A stretch of 64,000 nucleotides of DNA from NCBI RefSeq assembly GCF_003265705.1, contig NW_020312788.1, positions 7,914,695-7,978,694 on the forward strand, written 5' to 3'. Shown here in pieces: positions 24,232 through 35,924 of the stretch (within the stretch, counting starts at the first letter, position 1; each line of letters opens with the position of its first letter). The notes under the pieces were generated by a model, which worked only from the letters and a program-made list of their open reading frames with translations, was not told the DNA's origin and ran no database searches. Made by a program: the position numbers and the translations under genes. Source of the stretch: Callorhinus ursinus (taxonomy: Eukaryota; Chordata; Mammalia; Carnivora; Otariidae).

Positions 24232-24611
24232 TTCATTGCCAGAGGCAGGGGAAACATACCTTAAGAGACTCTTAATGATAGAGAAGAAACAGCACTGATG
24301 GAGGAGGGTGGGTGGGGGATGGCTAGATGAGTGATGGGTATTAAGGAGGGCACTTGTTGTGATGAGAACTGGATGTTGTATGTAAGTGTTGAATCACTGA
24401 ATTCTACTCCTGAAACCAGTATTGTGCTGTATGTTCATAATAACCACATTTATATAACTAAATATTTAAATAAATTATTATTAAATAATTATTAAATAAA
24501 TAAGCAAATATTTAAATAAAACTTTTTAAATTAAATATTTAAATAAAACAATTATTATTAAATAAATATTTAAATAAATTTAAATAATAACTAAAATTAA
24601 AATTTAAAAAA
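24232..24611 (+). mobile_element. Carnivore LINE-1 3' end with an expanded AT-rich tail
   Basis: Carnivore L1 3' UTR landmarks: GAGACTCTTAATGATAGAGA, GGGTGGGGGATGGCTAGATG, GGGTATTAAGGAGGGCACTTGTTGTGATGAG, TTGAATCACTGAATTCTACTCCTGAAACCAG. After about 24445 the tail becomes ~165 bp of AAATATTTAAATAAA-like repeats instead of poly(A). A 14-bp TSD, CAGATACGAAGTGA (24218-24231) and CAGATATGAAGTGA (24612-24625), bounds the whole unit including the AT array. Confidence 0.88.
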
Positions 24612-24714
24612 CAGATATGAAGTGAGACAAGTCTGAAATCTTGAAGTTTGGACCCAAGAAATTGAATGAAAGCAATTAAACTAAATTATTATAGTAAATT
24701 AATAGTTTAACCTA

Positions 24715-24880
24715 TGGGTGCCTGGGTGGCTCAGTTAAATGCCCAACTCTTGATTTCTGCTCAGGACATGATCTCAGTGTTGTGAGATTGAGTCCTGCAT
24801 CAGGCTCTGCACTGGGCATGGAACCTGCTTAAGATTCTCTCTCCCTCTCTCTCTACCACTTCCTCCCTCTCAAAAAAAAA
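24715..24880 (+). mobile_element. Carnivore tRNA-Lys SINE
   Basis: Starts GGGTGCCTGGGTGGCTCAG and ends with CT-rich DNA and A9. TSD TAGTTTAACCTA (24703-24714) and TACTTTAACCTA (24881-24892), one mismatch. Confidence 0.92.
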
Positions 24881-24902
24881 TACTTTAACCTAATACATTA
24901 TT

Positions 24903-26291
24903 TTTATTGAAGTATAATTAACATACAGTGTTATGTTTAGTTTCAGGCATACAGTATAATGATTAAACAGTTTTATATATTACTCAGTGCTTATCACGAT
25001 AAGGGTACTTTTGTCCCCCTTTATCTAATTCACCCATTTCCCCCACACGCACCTCTCCTCTGGGAACCTCCAGTTTGTTCTCTATATTTAAGAGTTTGGG
25101 TTTTTTGTTTGTTTGTCTCTTTTTTTTCTTTGTTCACTTGTTTTGTTTCTTAAATTCCACATATGAGTAAAATCATATTGTGTTTCTTTCTTTGACTTAT
25201 TTCACTTAGCATTATACCCTCTAGGTTCATTCATGTTGTCACAAATGGCAAGATCTCATTCTTTTTATGGCTGGTATATTATAATGGTAATATTCTATTG
25301 TGTATATATACTACACCTTCTGTATCCATTCACCTACCAATGAACATTTGAGATGCTTCCATAATTTAGTTATTGTAAATAATGCTGCAATAAACATGAG
25401 CATGCATATATCTTTTCAAATTAGTGTTTTGTTTTCTTTAGGTAAATACCCAGGAGTGGAATTACTGAATCATATGGTAATTCTATTTTTAATTTTCTGA
25501 GGAACCTCCGTACTGTTTTCCACAGTGGCTGCACCAATTTGCATTTCTACCAACAGTGCACAAGGGTTTCGTGTTCTCCACATACTCACCAACACTTGCT
25601 ATTTCTTGTCTTTCTTGGTTTTAGCCATTCTGTTGGGTGGGAGGTGATATCTCATTGTGGTTTTGATTTGTGTTTTCCTGATGATTAACAATGCTGAACA
25701 TCGTTGTTCAGCCATTTGTATGTCTTCTTTGGAAAAATGTTTGTTTGGGTCCTCTACCCACTTTTAATTGGATTATTTGTTTTGGGGGGGTTGCTTTAGA
25801 AGTTCTTTATATATTTTGGATATTAACCCCTTGTCAGATACATCACTTGTAAATGTCTTCTCCCATTCAGTAGGTTGCCTTGTTGTTTTGTTGATGATTT
25901 CCTTCACTGTGCAAAAGCTTTTTATTTTGGTGTAGTCCCAATAGTTTAATTTTGTTTTTGTTTCCCTTGCCTGAGGAGACATATCTAGAAAAAATTTCTA
26001 TGGCCAATATCAAAGAAATTACTGCCTATGTTTTCTTCTAGGATTTTTATGATTTCAGGTCTCACATTTAGGTCTTTAATCCATTTTGAGTTTATTTTTG
26101 TATGTGGTGTAAGAAAGGAGTCCAGTTTCATTCATTTGTATGTAGCTGTCCAGTTCTCCCAGCACCATTTGTTGAATAGACTTTTTCCCAATTGTGTATT
26201 CTTACCTTCTTTGTCATAGATTAATTGACCATAAGAGTGAGTTTATTTGTGGGCTCTCTATTCTGTTCCATTGATCAATGTGTCTCTTTGG
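24903..26291 (-). mobile_element. 5'-truncated LINE-1, antisense (ORF2 C-terminus plus 3' UTR)
   Basis: Read on the minus strand, 26291 to about 25250 carries the C-terminal part of L1 ORF2. The relic frame at 25982-25773 contains [15 protein letters not shown] and an [10 protein letters not shown] motif typical of ORF2p. The 3' UTR follows, ending near TACTTCAATAAAAA. A perfect 14-bp TSD CCTAATACATTATT at 24889-24902 and 26292-26305 bounds it. The frame is broken, so no active protein is expected. The poly(A) tail has decayed to about five bases. Confidence 0.93.
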
Positions 26292-26629
26292 CCTAATACA
26301 TTATTAACTGGTAATAATAAGATCTATGTGCTTTTTCTTCTTTATTAAAGAGAATATATGTTGATTTAATGGTTCACTAATGGTCTGTAATTATTATACA
26401 TGTCATTATTTCTTTTCAATGGGAATTTATTGTTTTCTTCTCAGCATATGAATGAATGACTCATTATTACTAACAATATATCAAATATACACTGTGAATT
26501 ATTTACTGAATTTGTTACACAACGATCTTCAGACTAATCATTCAGCAAATAATTGAGAATATATACTACATACTATATTAGGTATGGTTAATATATGATC
26601 TTTTATTTATAAGATAATATTTTAGGATT

Positions 26630-27340
26630 GTGAGGCTTTGAATTTCTCCTATTTTCCCTTTCATTTTTACAACTAGATAAATATAAACACTGCAATACTA
26701 ATATAAAACACTTCCATCATCTCCCAAATTTCCCTCTGAGGCCTCTATATTCAATCTTTTTCTCCATTCTCTACCCTCTGACAGCGACTTATCTATTTCT
26801 ATTGGTATAGTTTTGCCTTTTTAAGAGGAATTTTATTTTAATGGAGTCACATAGTTGGTATGCTTTTATGACTGACTTCTTGCATTTAGTTCAATGTTTT
26901 AGAGATTCATGCATATTGTTGAGTGTAGATTGTTCCATTTTATTCCTCAGTAGTATTCAGTTGTGTAAATAAACCACAATTCTTTCATCCATTCACAGTT
27001 TTTGGACCTTTGGGGCTGTTATGAATAAAGCTACTATGAACATTTATATACAAGACTCTGGACTTCTGCTGGGGCATGTGGTAAAATATACGCTTAATTT
27101 TTTGTGAAAGTCTTTATAAGAAACTTTATAACTTTTGTAGGAAACTTATCTCAGTAGTGGCTATACCATGCTTTATTGCTACCAGCAATGTATGAGAGTT
27201 TCACCTGTTCCACACCTTCATCAAAACTTGGCATGGTCAAACATTTCTTTTTAAACTTTAGCCATTCTACTGGGGATGAAGTGGAAGCTAATTTTGGTTT
27301 GATCTTTGTTTTGCTAATGATTAATAATGTTGGACATATT
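26630..27340 (-). mobile_element. Old LINE-1, antisense, 3' part (left half of interrupted element)
   Basis: Reversed L1 3' region: AGAGATTCATGCATATTGTTG, TTCCTCAGTAGTATTCAG, AAACCACAATTCTTTCATCC, GGGGCTGTTATGAATAAAGCTACTATGAAC, CTACTGGGGATGAAGTGGAAG, TGCTAATGATTAATAATG. It continues at 27717 after a younger insertion. Confidence 0.75.
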
Positions 27341-27716
27341 GTATTTTTAAAAACTGACCTCAATAATCTTAACTTCCTTTCTTTTATTATTATGTTATGT
27401 TAATCACCATACATTCCATCATTAGTTTTTGATGTAGTGTTCCATGATTCATTGTTTGCGTATAACACCCAGTACTCCATTCAGTACATGCCCTCTTTAA
27501 TGCCCATCACCAGGCTAACCCATCCCGCTACCCCCCACCCTTCTAGAACCCTCAGTTTGTTTTTCAGAGTCCATAGTCTCTCATGATTCGTCTCCCTCTC
27601 CGATTCCCCCCCCTTCATTTTTCCCTTCCTGCTATCTTCTTCTTCTTTTTTTTTTTTTAACATATAATGTATTATTTGTTTCAGAGGTACAGATTTGTGA
27701 TTCAACAGTCTTACAC
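27341..27716 (-). mobile_element. Younger carnivore LINE-1 3' fragment inserted into the old L1
   Basis: Carnivore L1 3' UTR in reverse: GTTAATCACCATACATTCC, GTGTTCCATGATTCATTG, ATAACACCCAGTACTCCATTC, GCCCATCACCAGGCTAACCC, GAACCCTCAGTTTGTTTTTCAGAGTCC. Perfect 15-bp TSD AATGTTGGACATATT at 27326-27340 and 27717-27731. About 45 bp (27341-27385) between the left TSD and the recognisable L1 end are not L1-like. Confidence 0.92.
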
Positions 27717-30210
27717 AATGTTGGACATATTTTCAATTGCTTATTGACATCATTGTATCTTCTTTAGCATGGTGTTTGCTCAAATATACTACACATTTTT
27801 ATTGATTTTTTGTCTTATTATTGACTTCAAGGAAACTTTATACATTCCAGATAGAAGCACTTTATTAGATATATATGCATTACAGTTTTCCCCAATCTTT
27901 GGCTTGCTTTTTATTCTCTCAAATATTTTTAATTTTGTTGAATTCCAACTTATCATTTTTTTTCTTTATAATGTGGGCTTTTTTCCTGTGTGTTCTATTT
28001 AAAAAATCTTTGCCTACATCAAAATCATTAAGGCTTTTTACTGTTTTCTTCTAGAAATTTTATAGATTTAGCTTTCATGTTTAGATGTAGGATCTATTTT
28101 GATTTAATTTGTGTTTGTAGTGTGACACTAAGTGTGATTTTTTTCCATATAGCTTTTAATAGTTCTAGCACCAATTATTGAAAAGATTACCCTTTCTCCA
28201 TTTAATTATCCTAGGCTCATTTGTTGAAAATCTAATAGTCATATACATTTGGGTTTATTTCTGTTCTTTCCCTTTGGTTCCATTGATCTATGTATCTATT
28301 TTTATGCAACACCACATTGCCTTTTAGTAATGTAACATTGTAGTGAGCATTGAAATCAGTCCTCCCACTTAGTTCTTCACTTTTAAAATTATTTTGGCTA
28401 TTTTAAGTGGGAGGGGCTTCATATAAATTTTAGAATTGACTTTTTGGTTTCTATTAAAACTATTGGAATTTTTATTATGATTGTACTGAATCTACAGATC
28501 AATTTAAGGAGAATTGATATTTAAACAACATAAAGTATTCTGAACTATGAACATTGTGTATCTTTCCATTTTATTTATGCCTCCTTTAAATTTTTTCAAC
28601 AACATTTAGTAATTTTTGGTGTATAAGATTTGTTTATATTTTTAAATATATCCCTCTATGTAGCCTATAATCTCTAAGCTATTTTAAGTTGTCGTGTATT
28701 TTAATTTGAATCTCCAAATATTCATTGGCATCTTTGCGCAGTGGCAGTATCGTAGCCAATGAGGTTTATCTGAGGCGCGATTATTGCTAATCAAATATTC
28801 ATTGGTAATATATAAAACATGCAACTGATTTTTACATTTCTGCATGTATATTACAAGCTTGGTAAACCCAATTATTATTTCTAAGGCTTATTGTGGGTTA
28901 ATTAGGATTTTCTGCCCAATTATTTAGTCTGTGAATAAATATCATTTCACGCCTTCTTTTTCAGTCTGTGTAATTTTTATTTATTTTTTCTGCCTTTTCC
29001 CAGTGACCACAGTCTTCAGTGGAATGTTGAATAAAAGCTGTGAGTGGACATCTTTTCTTGTTCCTGATCTTAGGAGGGAAATAGTTTTGTTTGTCACCAC
29101 CAGGGATCATATTTGAAAGAGGCTTTTAAAGATGCCTTTTATCATGTTGAGGAAATTCTCTGGTATTCCTAACTTAGGTTTTGTTTTTTTTGAATGATAA
29201 ATTGAATTTTATTATTGTCAGGGTTTTTTTCTACATCTGTTAACAAGATCACTTTTTTCTTTTTATGTCAATATGGTGATTTTTAAATATCAAACCAACT
29301 TTAGATTTTTGAGAGAAACCACTCAGTTTTCTAAAATTTAGGTGAGGGAGGTTCACATCTGTGTTCTATGAGGGTGAGTGCTCTGAGGTCTCTTGTAATT
29401 TCTTTATGTGGTTGCAGTATATCATTTCTCTTATGATCTGGAAATTTTCCCTCTTCTCCTTTCTGTAAAAATTTATTTAGAATGGTATTATTCTTCCCAT
29501 CAATGTTTCATAGAATTCACCAGTGAAGCCACTGAAACTAGAATTTCTTTTTAGGAAAGTTTTAACTGCAAATTTACTTTTAAAAAAATAATTATTGAAC
29601 TATTCAGGTTCTCAATTTCTTTTTGAGTGGGTTTTCTTAATTTATATCATTCAAGTTTGTGTGTATTTCATATAATTTGACAAATGTATAGGTGTAAAGT
29701 TTTTCATAATTTTAAAATTTATTTTTTCTATATCTGTAGGATTTGAAGCATTGATTCCTTTTTTATTCCTGATATTGGTAGTTTATGTTTCCTTTCTTTC
29801 TTTCTTTCTTTTTTCTGATCTATCTGGGTAGAAGTTTAATTTTATTGATCTTTTCAATGAACCAATTATTATTTTCATTGATTTTATCTATAGTTTTCTG
29901 CTTTCTATTTTATTACTTCGGCTCTTTATTATTTTCCTCCTCATGCACGATTTGTAGGGTTCTTTTTGTTTGTTTGTTTTGGTGTGTTTTTGTTTGTTTT
30001 TCATTTTCTAAGTGGGGATCTTAGATTATTGATTTGATACATTTCTTTTTTTAAAAAAAAATGAGCAATTCTATGAATTTCCCTTGCAATTCTGCTTTAG
30101 TTGCATCTGACAACCATGTTTCATTTTGGAAAATTTGTATTATTTTGTCCTCAATTTCACTTTCTTTGGGGGGGTAGTGTTGAATTGCTCTTAATGTCAT
30201 CCCTAGTACT
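27717..30210 (-). mobile_element. Old LINE-1, antisense, ORF2 part (right half of interrupted element)
   Basis: Colinear reversed ORF2 landmarks: TTCAATTGCTTATTGACATC, TTGGCTTGCTTTTTATTCTC, CACCAATTATTGAAAAGATTACCCTTTCTCC, GTTCCATTGATCTATGTATC, TTCACCAGTGAAGCCACTGAA, TTTATTGATCTTTTCAATGAACCAATTATTA, TCTGCTTTAGTTGCATCTGACAACCATG. Riddled with stops. A U4 snRNA fragment is inserted at 28729-28791. Confidence 0.75.
28730..28791 (+). pseudogene. U4 snRNA tailless retropseudogene (first ~62 nt only)
   Basis: Matches the 5' end of U4 spliceosomal RNA from nucleotide 1 to about 62. The run CTTTGCGCAGTGGCAGTATC continues through CGTAGCCAATGAGGTTTATC and GAGGCGCGATTATTGCTAAT with only about two substitutions (28731 and 28771). 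It covers the U6-pairing region and 5' stem-loop, and lacks the central region, Sm site and 3' hairpins, so it cannot form a U4 snRNP. A perfect 14-bp direct repeat CAAATATTCATTGG flanks it (28715-28728 and 28792-28805), and there is no poly(A). This is the signature of L1-mediated integration of a 3'-truncated small RNA. Confidence 0.93.
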
Positions 30211-31270
30211 TTTTAAAAATTTTTAAAAATGTTATACATACATGTCTAGAGTTTGATTTGGATCTTTTTTATATCTTCCATTTCTCTTTTCATCAGATTC
30301 ATGTTTTTTTCTAGATTTTGGACGTTGATAGTATATTTATAATAACTGTGTAATGTCCTTATTTTCTAATTCAATCATCCATATTCTTTCTGGTTGTTTC
30401 TACTGATTGATTTTTCTCTGTATTTATTTATTTATTTTTTGCATGCCTGATGGTGTTTGGTTAGATGCTGCACATTACTAATTTTGTGTCATATATGCTG
30501 GATCTTATTGTATTCCTTTAAATATACTGGTCTTTGTACTGAGACATCATTAACATATCATTCTAATAATTTTGAGACTTGCCTCTGAGCGTGGTAGCTC
30601 AGTCTCTACTTAAGGTTTCATTTCACCTCTTAATGCAGTAACTTTCTGAAGAGTGTCACCAGTGCCCCAAGCATTAGTAGGTTTTTCACTTTAGATAGTG
30701 GCATAAGCAACTATTTCCAGTCCTGTTTAAGCTTTGGTAATTGTTATGCCAAATGCTTTCCTTAGTTTTTCCCTCTAGTCTTGGGTAGTTTCCTCACACA
30801 CTTGTGCAAAGCAGATGAGACTTGAGTTGACATCTATGAAGATATCTGGACCTCTCCTTCTGTGCAACTTCCTTCTCTCCATCATTCTGCTCTGAAAAGT
30901 CAAGCTGCCTTGATTTCCCTGAACTTCAAACTTTGTCTCCTCAATTCAGTCCAATGAGCTCTGTTTGGCTTCCCACTTCATGTACTCTGGTCTGGAAATT
31001 CTATTTAGCTTGTAAGCTGGGGCAACCATAGGGCTCACCTTGTTTTTTCCCTTCCTTCAGGAAACGGTCTCCTGTGTTTCTTATTGTTCAATGTCTAAAC
31101 ACTGTTGTTTTCTATTTTTGTCCAATTATACAGTTGTTAAAAGTAAGAAGTTAAATTCTGACTCCATTACTCCATCCATTATGAACAGATCTGGAAGCCC
31201 AAATGATAGTTCTAAAATTATTTGTTTAGGACAAATCTGGTTCCAGGTGTACACATTTGCTCAAAATTAT
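30211..31270 (-). mobile_element. Old LINE-like relic, antisense, family uncertain
   Basis: CTTTCTGGTTGTTTCTACTGATTGATTTTTCTC, GCATGCCTGATGGTGTTTGGTTAGATGCTGCACATT, GTGCTGG-like and GAGACTTGCCTCTGAGC motifs recur in ancient mammalian LINE sequence, probably an upstream part of the same or another L1M element. Confidence 0.45.
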
Positions 31271-31836
31271 AGAACTTTTATAGTGCAATAAATCTGTATA
31301 AGGGTATAAGGACATTTTAAAAAATAACTGAAGACTATTTATTCTAGAAAAGAAGCAATGCAATTTAGTGTAATTCTAGGAAAAGCTATGTATTTTTACA
31401 ATGTGCAAAGACCAGTCAAGTTAGATTTAATGAATAAAACAGATAATCTGGATAATGAAGAGTGCACTTGTTAACTAAGAAACAATTTTAAGGTTTACAG
31501 ATACAAAATAAATTTCATACACTACCTCAGTCTTCAAAAAAGCTGTAATTTGTTAAAAACTGACTCATTTTTGGTCCCATGTGATAAATTACGTATAAAC
31601 TGAGCAAAAGAATCATCTCTAAAACAACCTTATAACTACACTTAATCAAACACTCACCTAGAATGCCTATATAATTTTTTAACACACTTAGATTTCATAA
31701 ATTATAAGAGTTACTAGGTCATTATTGTCATATATCAATTACTGACAAATGTATTAACAGTCCACATATGAACATATTATCTTCTGCAAGAATAGGTGGC
31801 ATGTTTTAAGGAAGTGTCTATTGACACTTTACTCCT
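31271..31836. other. Intergenic AT-rich DNA, nothing recognised
   Basis: No supported feature. Confidence 0.4.
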
Positions 31837-32036
31837 GGGGCTCCTAGGTGGCTCAGTCAGTTAAGCATAAGCATCTGACTCTTGATTTTGTCTCAGGTAT
31901 GATCGCAGTGTTGTGAGACTGCGCCCCATGTGGGGCTCTGCACTGGGTGTGGAGCCTGCTTGGGATTCTCTCTCCCTCTCCCTCTGCCCCTTCCCCCTCC
32001 TCTCTCTCTCTAAGAAAACAAAACAAAATTAAAAAA
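31837..32036 (+). mobile_element. Carnivore tRNA-Lys SINE
   Basis: Starts GGGGCTCCTAGGTGGCTCAG, has GGGGCTCTGCACTGGGTGTGGAGCCTGCTTGGGATTCTCTC and a CT-rich run, and ends in an A-rich tail. Flanks are only weakly repeated (ACACTTTACTCCT against ACACCTATTCCT), so this is an older copy. Confidence 0.9.
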
Positions 32037-32484
32037 AAATACACCTATTCCTCACAGAGAAGACCTTAGTCTTACAGTAAGATTTACATATACTCATTGA
32101 GATGAGGCAAATATTAACCATTTGCATAAAAACTATAATGCAAAGTATCTTATTACAAAAGTATCTCAGGTAAAGTAATAACCATTTGGATTAAAAGTAA
32201 CATATAAATAGATTATGTTATCAGGAAAGGATCTAAATTTTCTGACGGAATGTTCTATTTTTTAACTATGCATGCTTATGTTAATGTATTAGAAATAGTC
32301 ACTGGTATTAGTCCAGATCACTCAGACTAATGAATACAGTATGACTTACCTACTCCATACGCTACCTTAATTTTCATGCCCCAAACACACACCACCAGCA
32401 CCACCTTAATCTAAAGCAATTGAGTCCTATATGTTAGTATTAATATTATTAATTTACTAATTTAAAAAAATATAGTGCTTAGAT

Positions 32485-32640
32485 TATAGGACAGCTGTTA
32501 TTTAAATGTTCACTACTTGCTGAAGTTTGCACTAAGCACTTTATATCCATTTTCCTAGTTATTCTGTACAAAATAAAAAGAAAGATAGGGATTGTTATAC
32601 TGATTTTAGAAAGGAGTTATGAATAAGAGAGCTTAACTAT
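32485..32640 (+). mobile_element. MIR SINE relic
   Basis: GTTCACTACTTGCTGAAGTTTGCACTAAGCACTTTATATCCATTTTCCTAG, then a TACTGATTTTAGAAAGGAG-type second half, follows the MIR order. Confidence 0.5.
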
Positions 32641-34298
32641 TTTCATTGGTTTCAGCTATAATGGCAATTTCAAGTTACAACCCAGTTTTTTTTCTGCCCT
32701 TTACTATCCCATGCTGTACAGAAACATTGTTTTAATGGATGACCTCAAAATTTCTGCCTCTTATGATATTTTAGAGCTATGTATAATAATACAAGCCAAA
32801 ATTTGCCTAACTTGTAACTGTAAAGCCAGAAGTTTCTAAGGTTAAATGTGACCCAGTTACTAGAATAATACCTAGGACCCCCCCATAGGAGGCCACATTA
32901 AAATACCCTCTGTAATGTTGCATTATGCTCATGAGATTATTAAACTGATTTTGCCAAATTAAGACTTCACTTTAATTTAATTGATTTACAGTCCACATTA
33001 TTCCAAAAGTATGAAAAAATTACATTGCTTATTTGATTTCAAAAACTTTCATTCTTTGTCAATATAAGAATGCCACTTACATAACCCATAATGGTTGCTA
33101 CTATTTCTTTAAAGATTCAAGCATTAATGTATGATACTTAAATAATTGCAAATGCAGAGTTCTTAAGCAGCACTTCATTAATTCTGTGGACCTGTATACA
33201 GAATTTTGTGTGTATGAAATTTATGGAGTACTTACTATGTGGTAAACACTTTTAAAAAGTTTCTAACCTACTATAAATACTAAACTACTTAATCTTACAG
33301 TAACAGGGACAATTAAGTAGTTTTAGGAATATATTGAAATCTATTCTGTATCTTTGCCCGTGAGTAGATTGTGTTGAGTGTTAACTTGTACATTTGATAG
33401 GATTTTAATATTGACTTCATGTGCTTTGTTCAATATTTGGACTTCCAAAAAAGATTCCCAAATACTAAAAACTTATAAAATCTGGCTTCAACACAGTATC
33501 TGAAAGGTACTTTTATAGATGGTGGGGATGAGGGGAGGGGTAATTTTCCAGCTAGCAAGCAGCAATGATTACCATCCTCTGGTTTGATTCTATTATTGGC
33601 TGAATATAGATTGATGTACTTGTCTCCACTGTACCAATGTATAATGCATGAACACGATTACTGGGGTAATTTAGAAACAGGATGCCTTTAATCTTCTGCT
33701 CAGATCAATCAATTACAATACATAGGTTATAGAATGTCCTATGATCTTACACTTAATCCTTAATAGAACTAATCTTAGAGCTAAATGAGGTGGGGAAAAA
33801 TGTGAAGCCCACAGAGATTGCTAATATGAACACAGACAATGGAATTTCAACTATCCTGTGTTTAATTACTCAGAACAAACAGAGGCCACTCTGAAGGTTG
33901 TAAAGAAAGAAATAATATATCAGGGAGCAAAAAAGCCAGTTTTTCTCTTGAAGCGCCACTTTTCCATCTTTAAGGAGGAATTCAAAGGTTTTGAGACTCA
34001 ATAAACTGTGAAAGTATCAAACTCATACTAGAAACAGTTTGCACTGTTACCTTTTGCATGTCAATACATCTTGTCATATGGCAGATAAATCTGTTTCAGA
34101 CTGCATTTGGAAATGCCTCTTTCCCTTTAAAGCAATATTCACTCACTGAATTTACTTGTGATTTGAAAAAAGAAATAATTTGCCATGTCACCTTGCCATA
34201 ACCTACTATGTTATTTGAGTATGCCTTTATACTGTACCTGAGACCTTAATTACAATCTGCACAATATGAAGTTTGTTTAGTTTTCAATGGAGTTATTC
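32641..34298. other. Intergenic DNA, mostly unassigned
   Basis: 33215-33330 is weakly MIR-like (GGAGTACTTACTATGTGGTAAACAC). 33990-34180 looks single-copy. Nothing else is supported. Confidence 0.35.
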
Positions 34299-34401
34299 CT
34301 TTTTTAAGTAGCTCCAACGCAGAGCTTAAACTGACAACCATGAGATCCTGAGCTGAGATCAAGAGTTGGACACTCAACTCACTGAGCCACCTAGGCACCC
34401 T
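34299..34401 (-). mobile_element. Old short carnivore tRNA-Lys SINE
   Basis: Reverse complement AGGGTGCCTAGGTGGCTCAG, CAACTCTTGATCTCAGCTCAGGATCTCATGGTTGTCAGTTTAAGC, TACTTAAAAAAGG. No clear TSD. Confidence 0.8.
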
Positions 34402-35924
34402 GTTTCCTCTGGAGTTCTTGATGTATTTGAGAAGAATGCATTTGAGCTTGGATTTAGCTAACAAGCTAAGTAGAAAAAGAAAGTGTTTTATATATGAGGT
34501 GCAAATAGCACTGTGGGTATCTAGTGAAGACAAGTAGTGTATGTGAATATATCAGGGCCACTTGCCTGAATTTGCTGTGCTATTGTGTGTGGCTGGATGT
34601 AGGCAGCGAGCAATTCCTAACGGCTGAGTCAGAGTCAGAACCACGGATAGCTCCGCACGTTTAACACCTGGGAGAGGAACTCCAGCTTTTCCACAAGCCC
34701 AGCTGCAGCTAGGAAACAGAATGATAGTGATCAACTTACACTGCAAAAGGGAAGAAAATAAAGCTGTACATTGGAAGAGGGTGCCTTTTTATGTTCCGAG
34801 AGAGGGAACTGTACAGATTCAAGAAAGCCCAAGCTACCATAAGAGCCTACGGGTTGTCATAGATTGCTTCTTTTTTTAAGTAAAGCTAATTAACCTGAAA
34901 AGTCAACATTCCCAGGCAATGTCTCACATTTCTAACTCATTTTCATTACTCTGACATGAAAGAGTAAGAATTGCTTTGGTTGTTAGGGGTTATTTGCGGG
35001 TTTTTTTGTTTGTTTTGTTCTTTTTTTTTTTTTTAGTTTGTTTAGGGGGGATTCTTTTTCTTGGCTGTGCTTTCTGCAACATAAAGTTAAAGTCATGTTT
35101 ATTTCCTCGTTATTTATTTCAATCCACATGATTCACCTTCCTAAACTAAACCTCTCTCTCAGCCCTTTTCAGTTCCATCTTCATTTTTTTTTTTTTTACT
35201 TCAGATTTGAGTTTGTAACTCAGAAAATATGAACCCGACTAATTCAGGGCATAGGCAAAATAGGCTAAGTAGTTGCAAGAACCCCCAACTCTTTCGTGCA
35301 GCTACATGTTTTAATAGAGGACTTAGGACTTTTAGCGGCAGCTGGAAACAAGAGGTTTGTCCGTGTTCTAGTAGTTCTGTAGGTTGGTAGCAGTAGGAAA
35401 TTCCATTTAGAGAAAGGGATGTGGAGAGAGACTATTAAAGGTTAAAGGAGATAACATAAATGAAGGAAAACGAAGCAAGAAAAACTAGAAAAAAACAACT
35501 TAGAAACACCGTCTTTTGGCATGACTTCTCACATTTTATTTCCTAAGTCTCCAGGAGGACTATTTAGACAGAAGTGTATGTATACATGGGATTCCCGCCT
35601 TGGCAGGCTCTGAGAAACAAGAACGAAGAGGACTGTATACTGCTCCTTGAACGCTTTCCCATCCCAAACGAGATAATTTCTTAGAAATAGTGGAAGAGAG
35701 TAAGTAGAATGGTGTTCCTAGTGTGTTCAGGAGATAAGTGGCATTGGAGGTCACACCAAGGCTGGTAACTCTTAGCCCCACCCACCTTTTGTTCCTTCCC
35801 CCATGCGCCCAGCCTCGCCTATTTCAAACATTTTCCTTGTTTTGTACCAGTTGCTCCCACAGTCTCTGGCCTTCCCATCTTTCTCGCAACCTCCAGCACC
35901 TAGAGACCCAATCAACCCCCAACG
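34402..35924. other. KCNH7 upstream flank
   Basis: No repeat is recognised except T-runs at 35021-35034 and 35186-35198. Short frames here have no family signature. Upstream enhancer content cannot be judged. Confidence 0.4.

Noticed and set aside
24440..24611. AT-rich array as a replication origin or satellite
   Set aside because: The TSDs lie outside the array, so it is the tail of an inserted L1; no further evidence for an origin.
28730..28791. Functional U4 snRNA gene
   Set aside because: Only the first ~62 nt are present. There is no Sm site or 3' hairpins, and direct repeats flank it directly, so it is a retropseudogene fragment.
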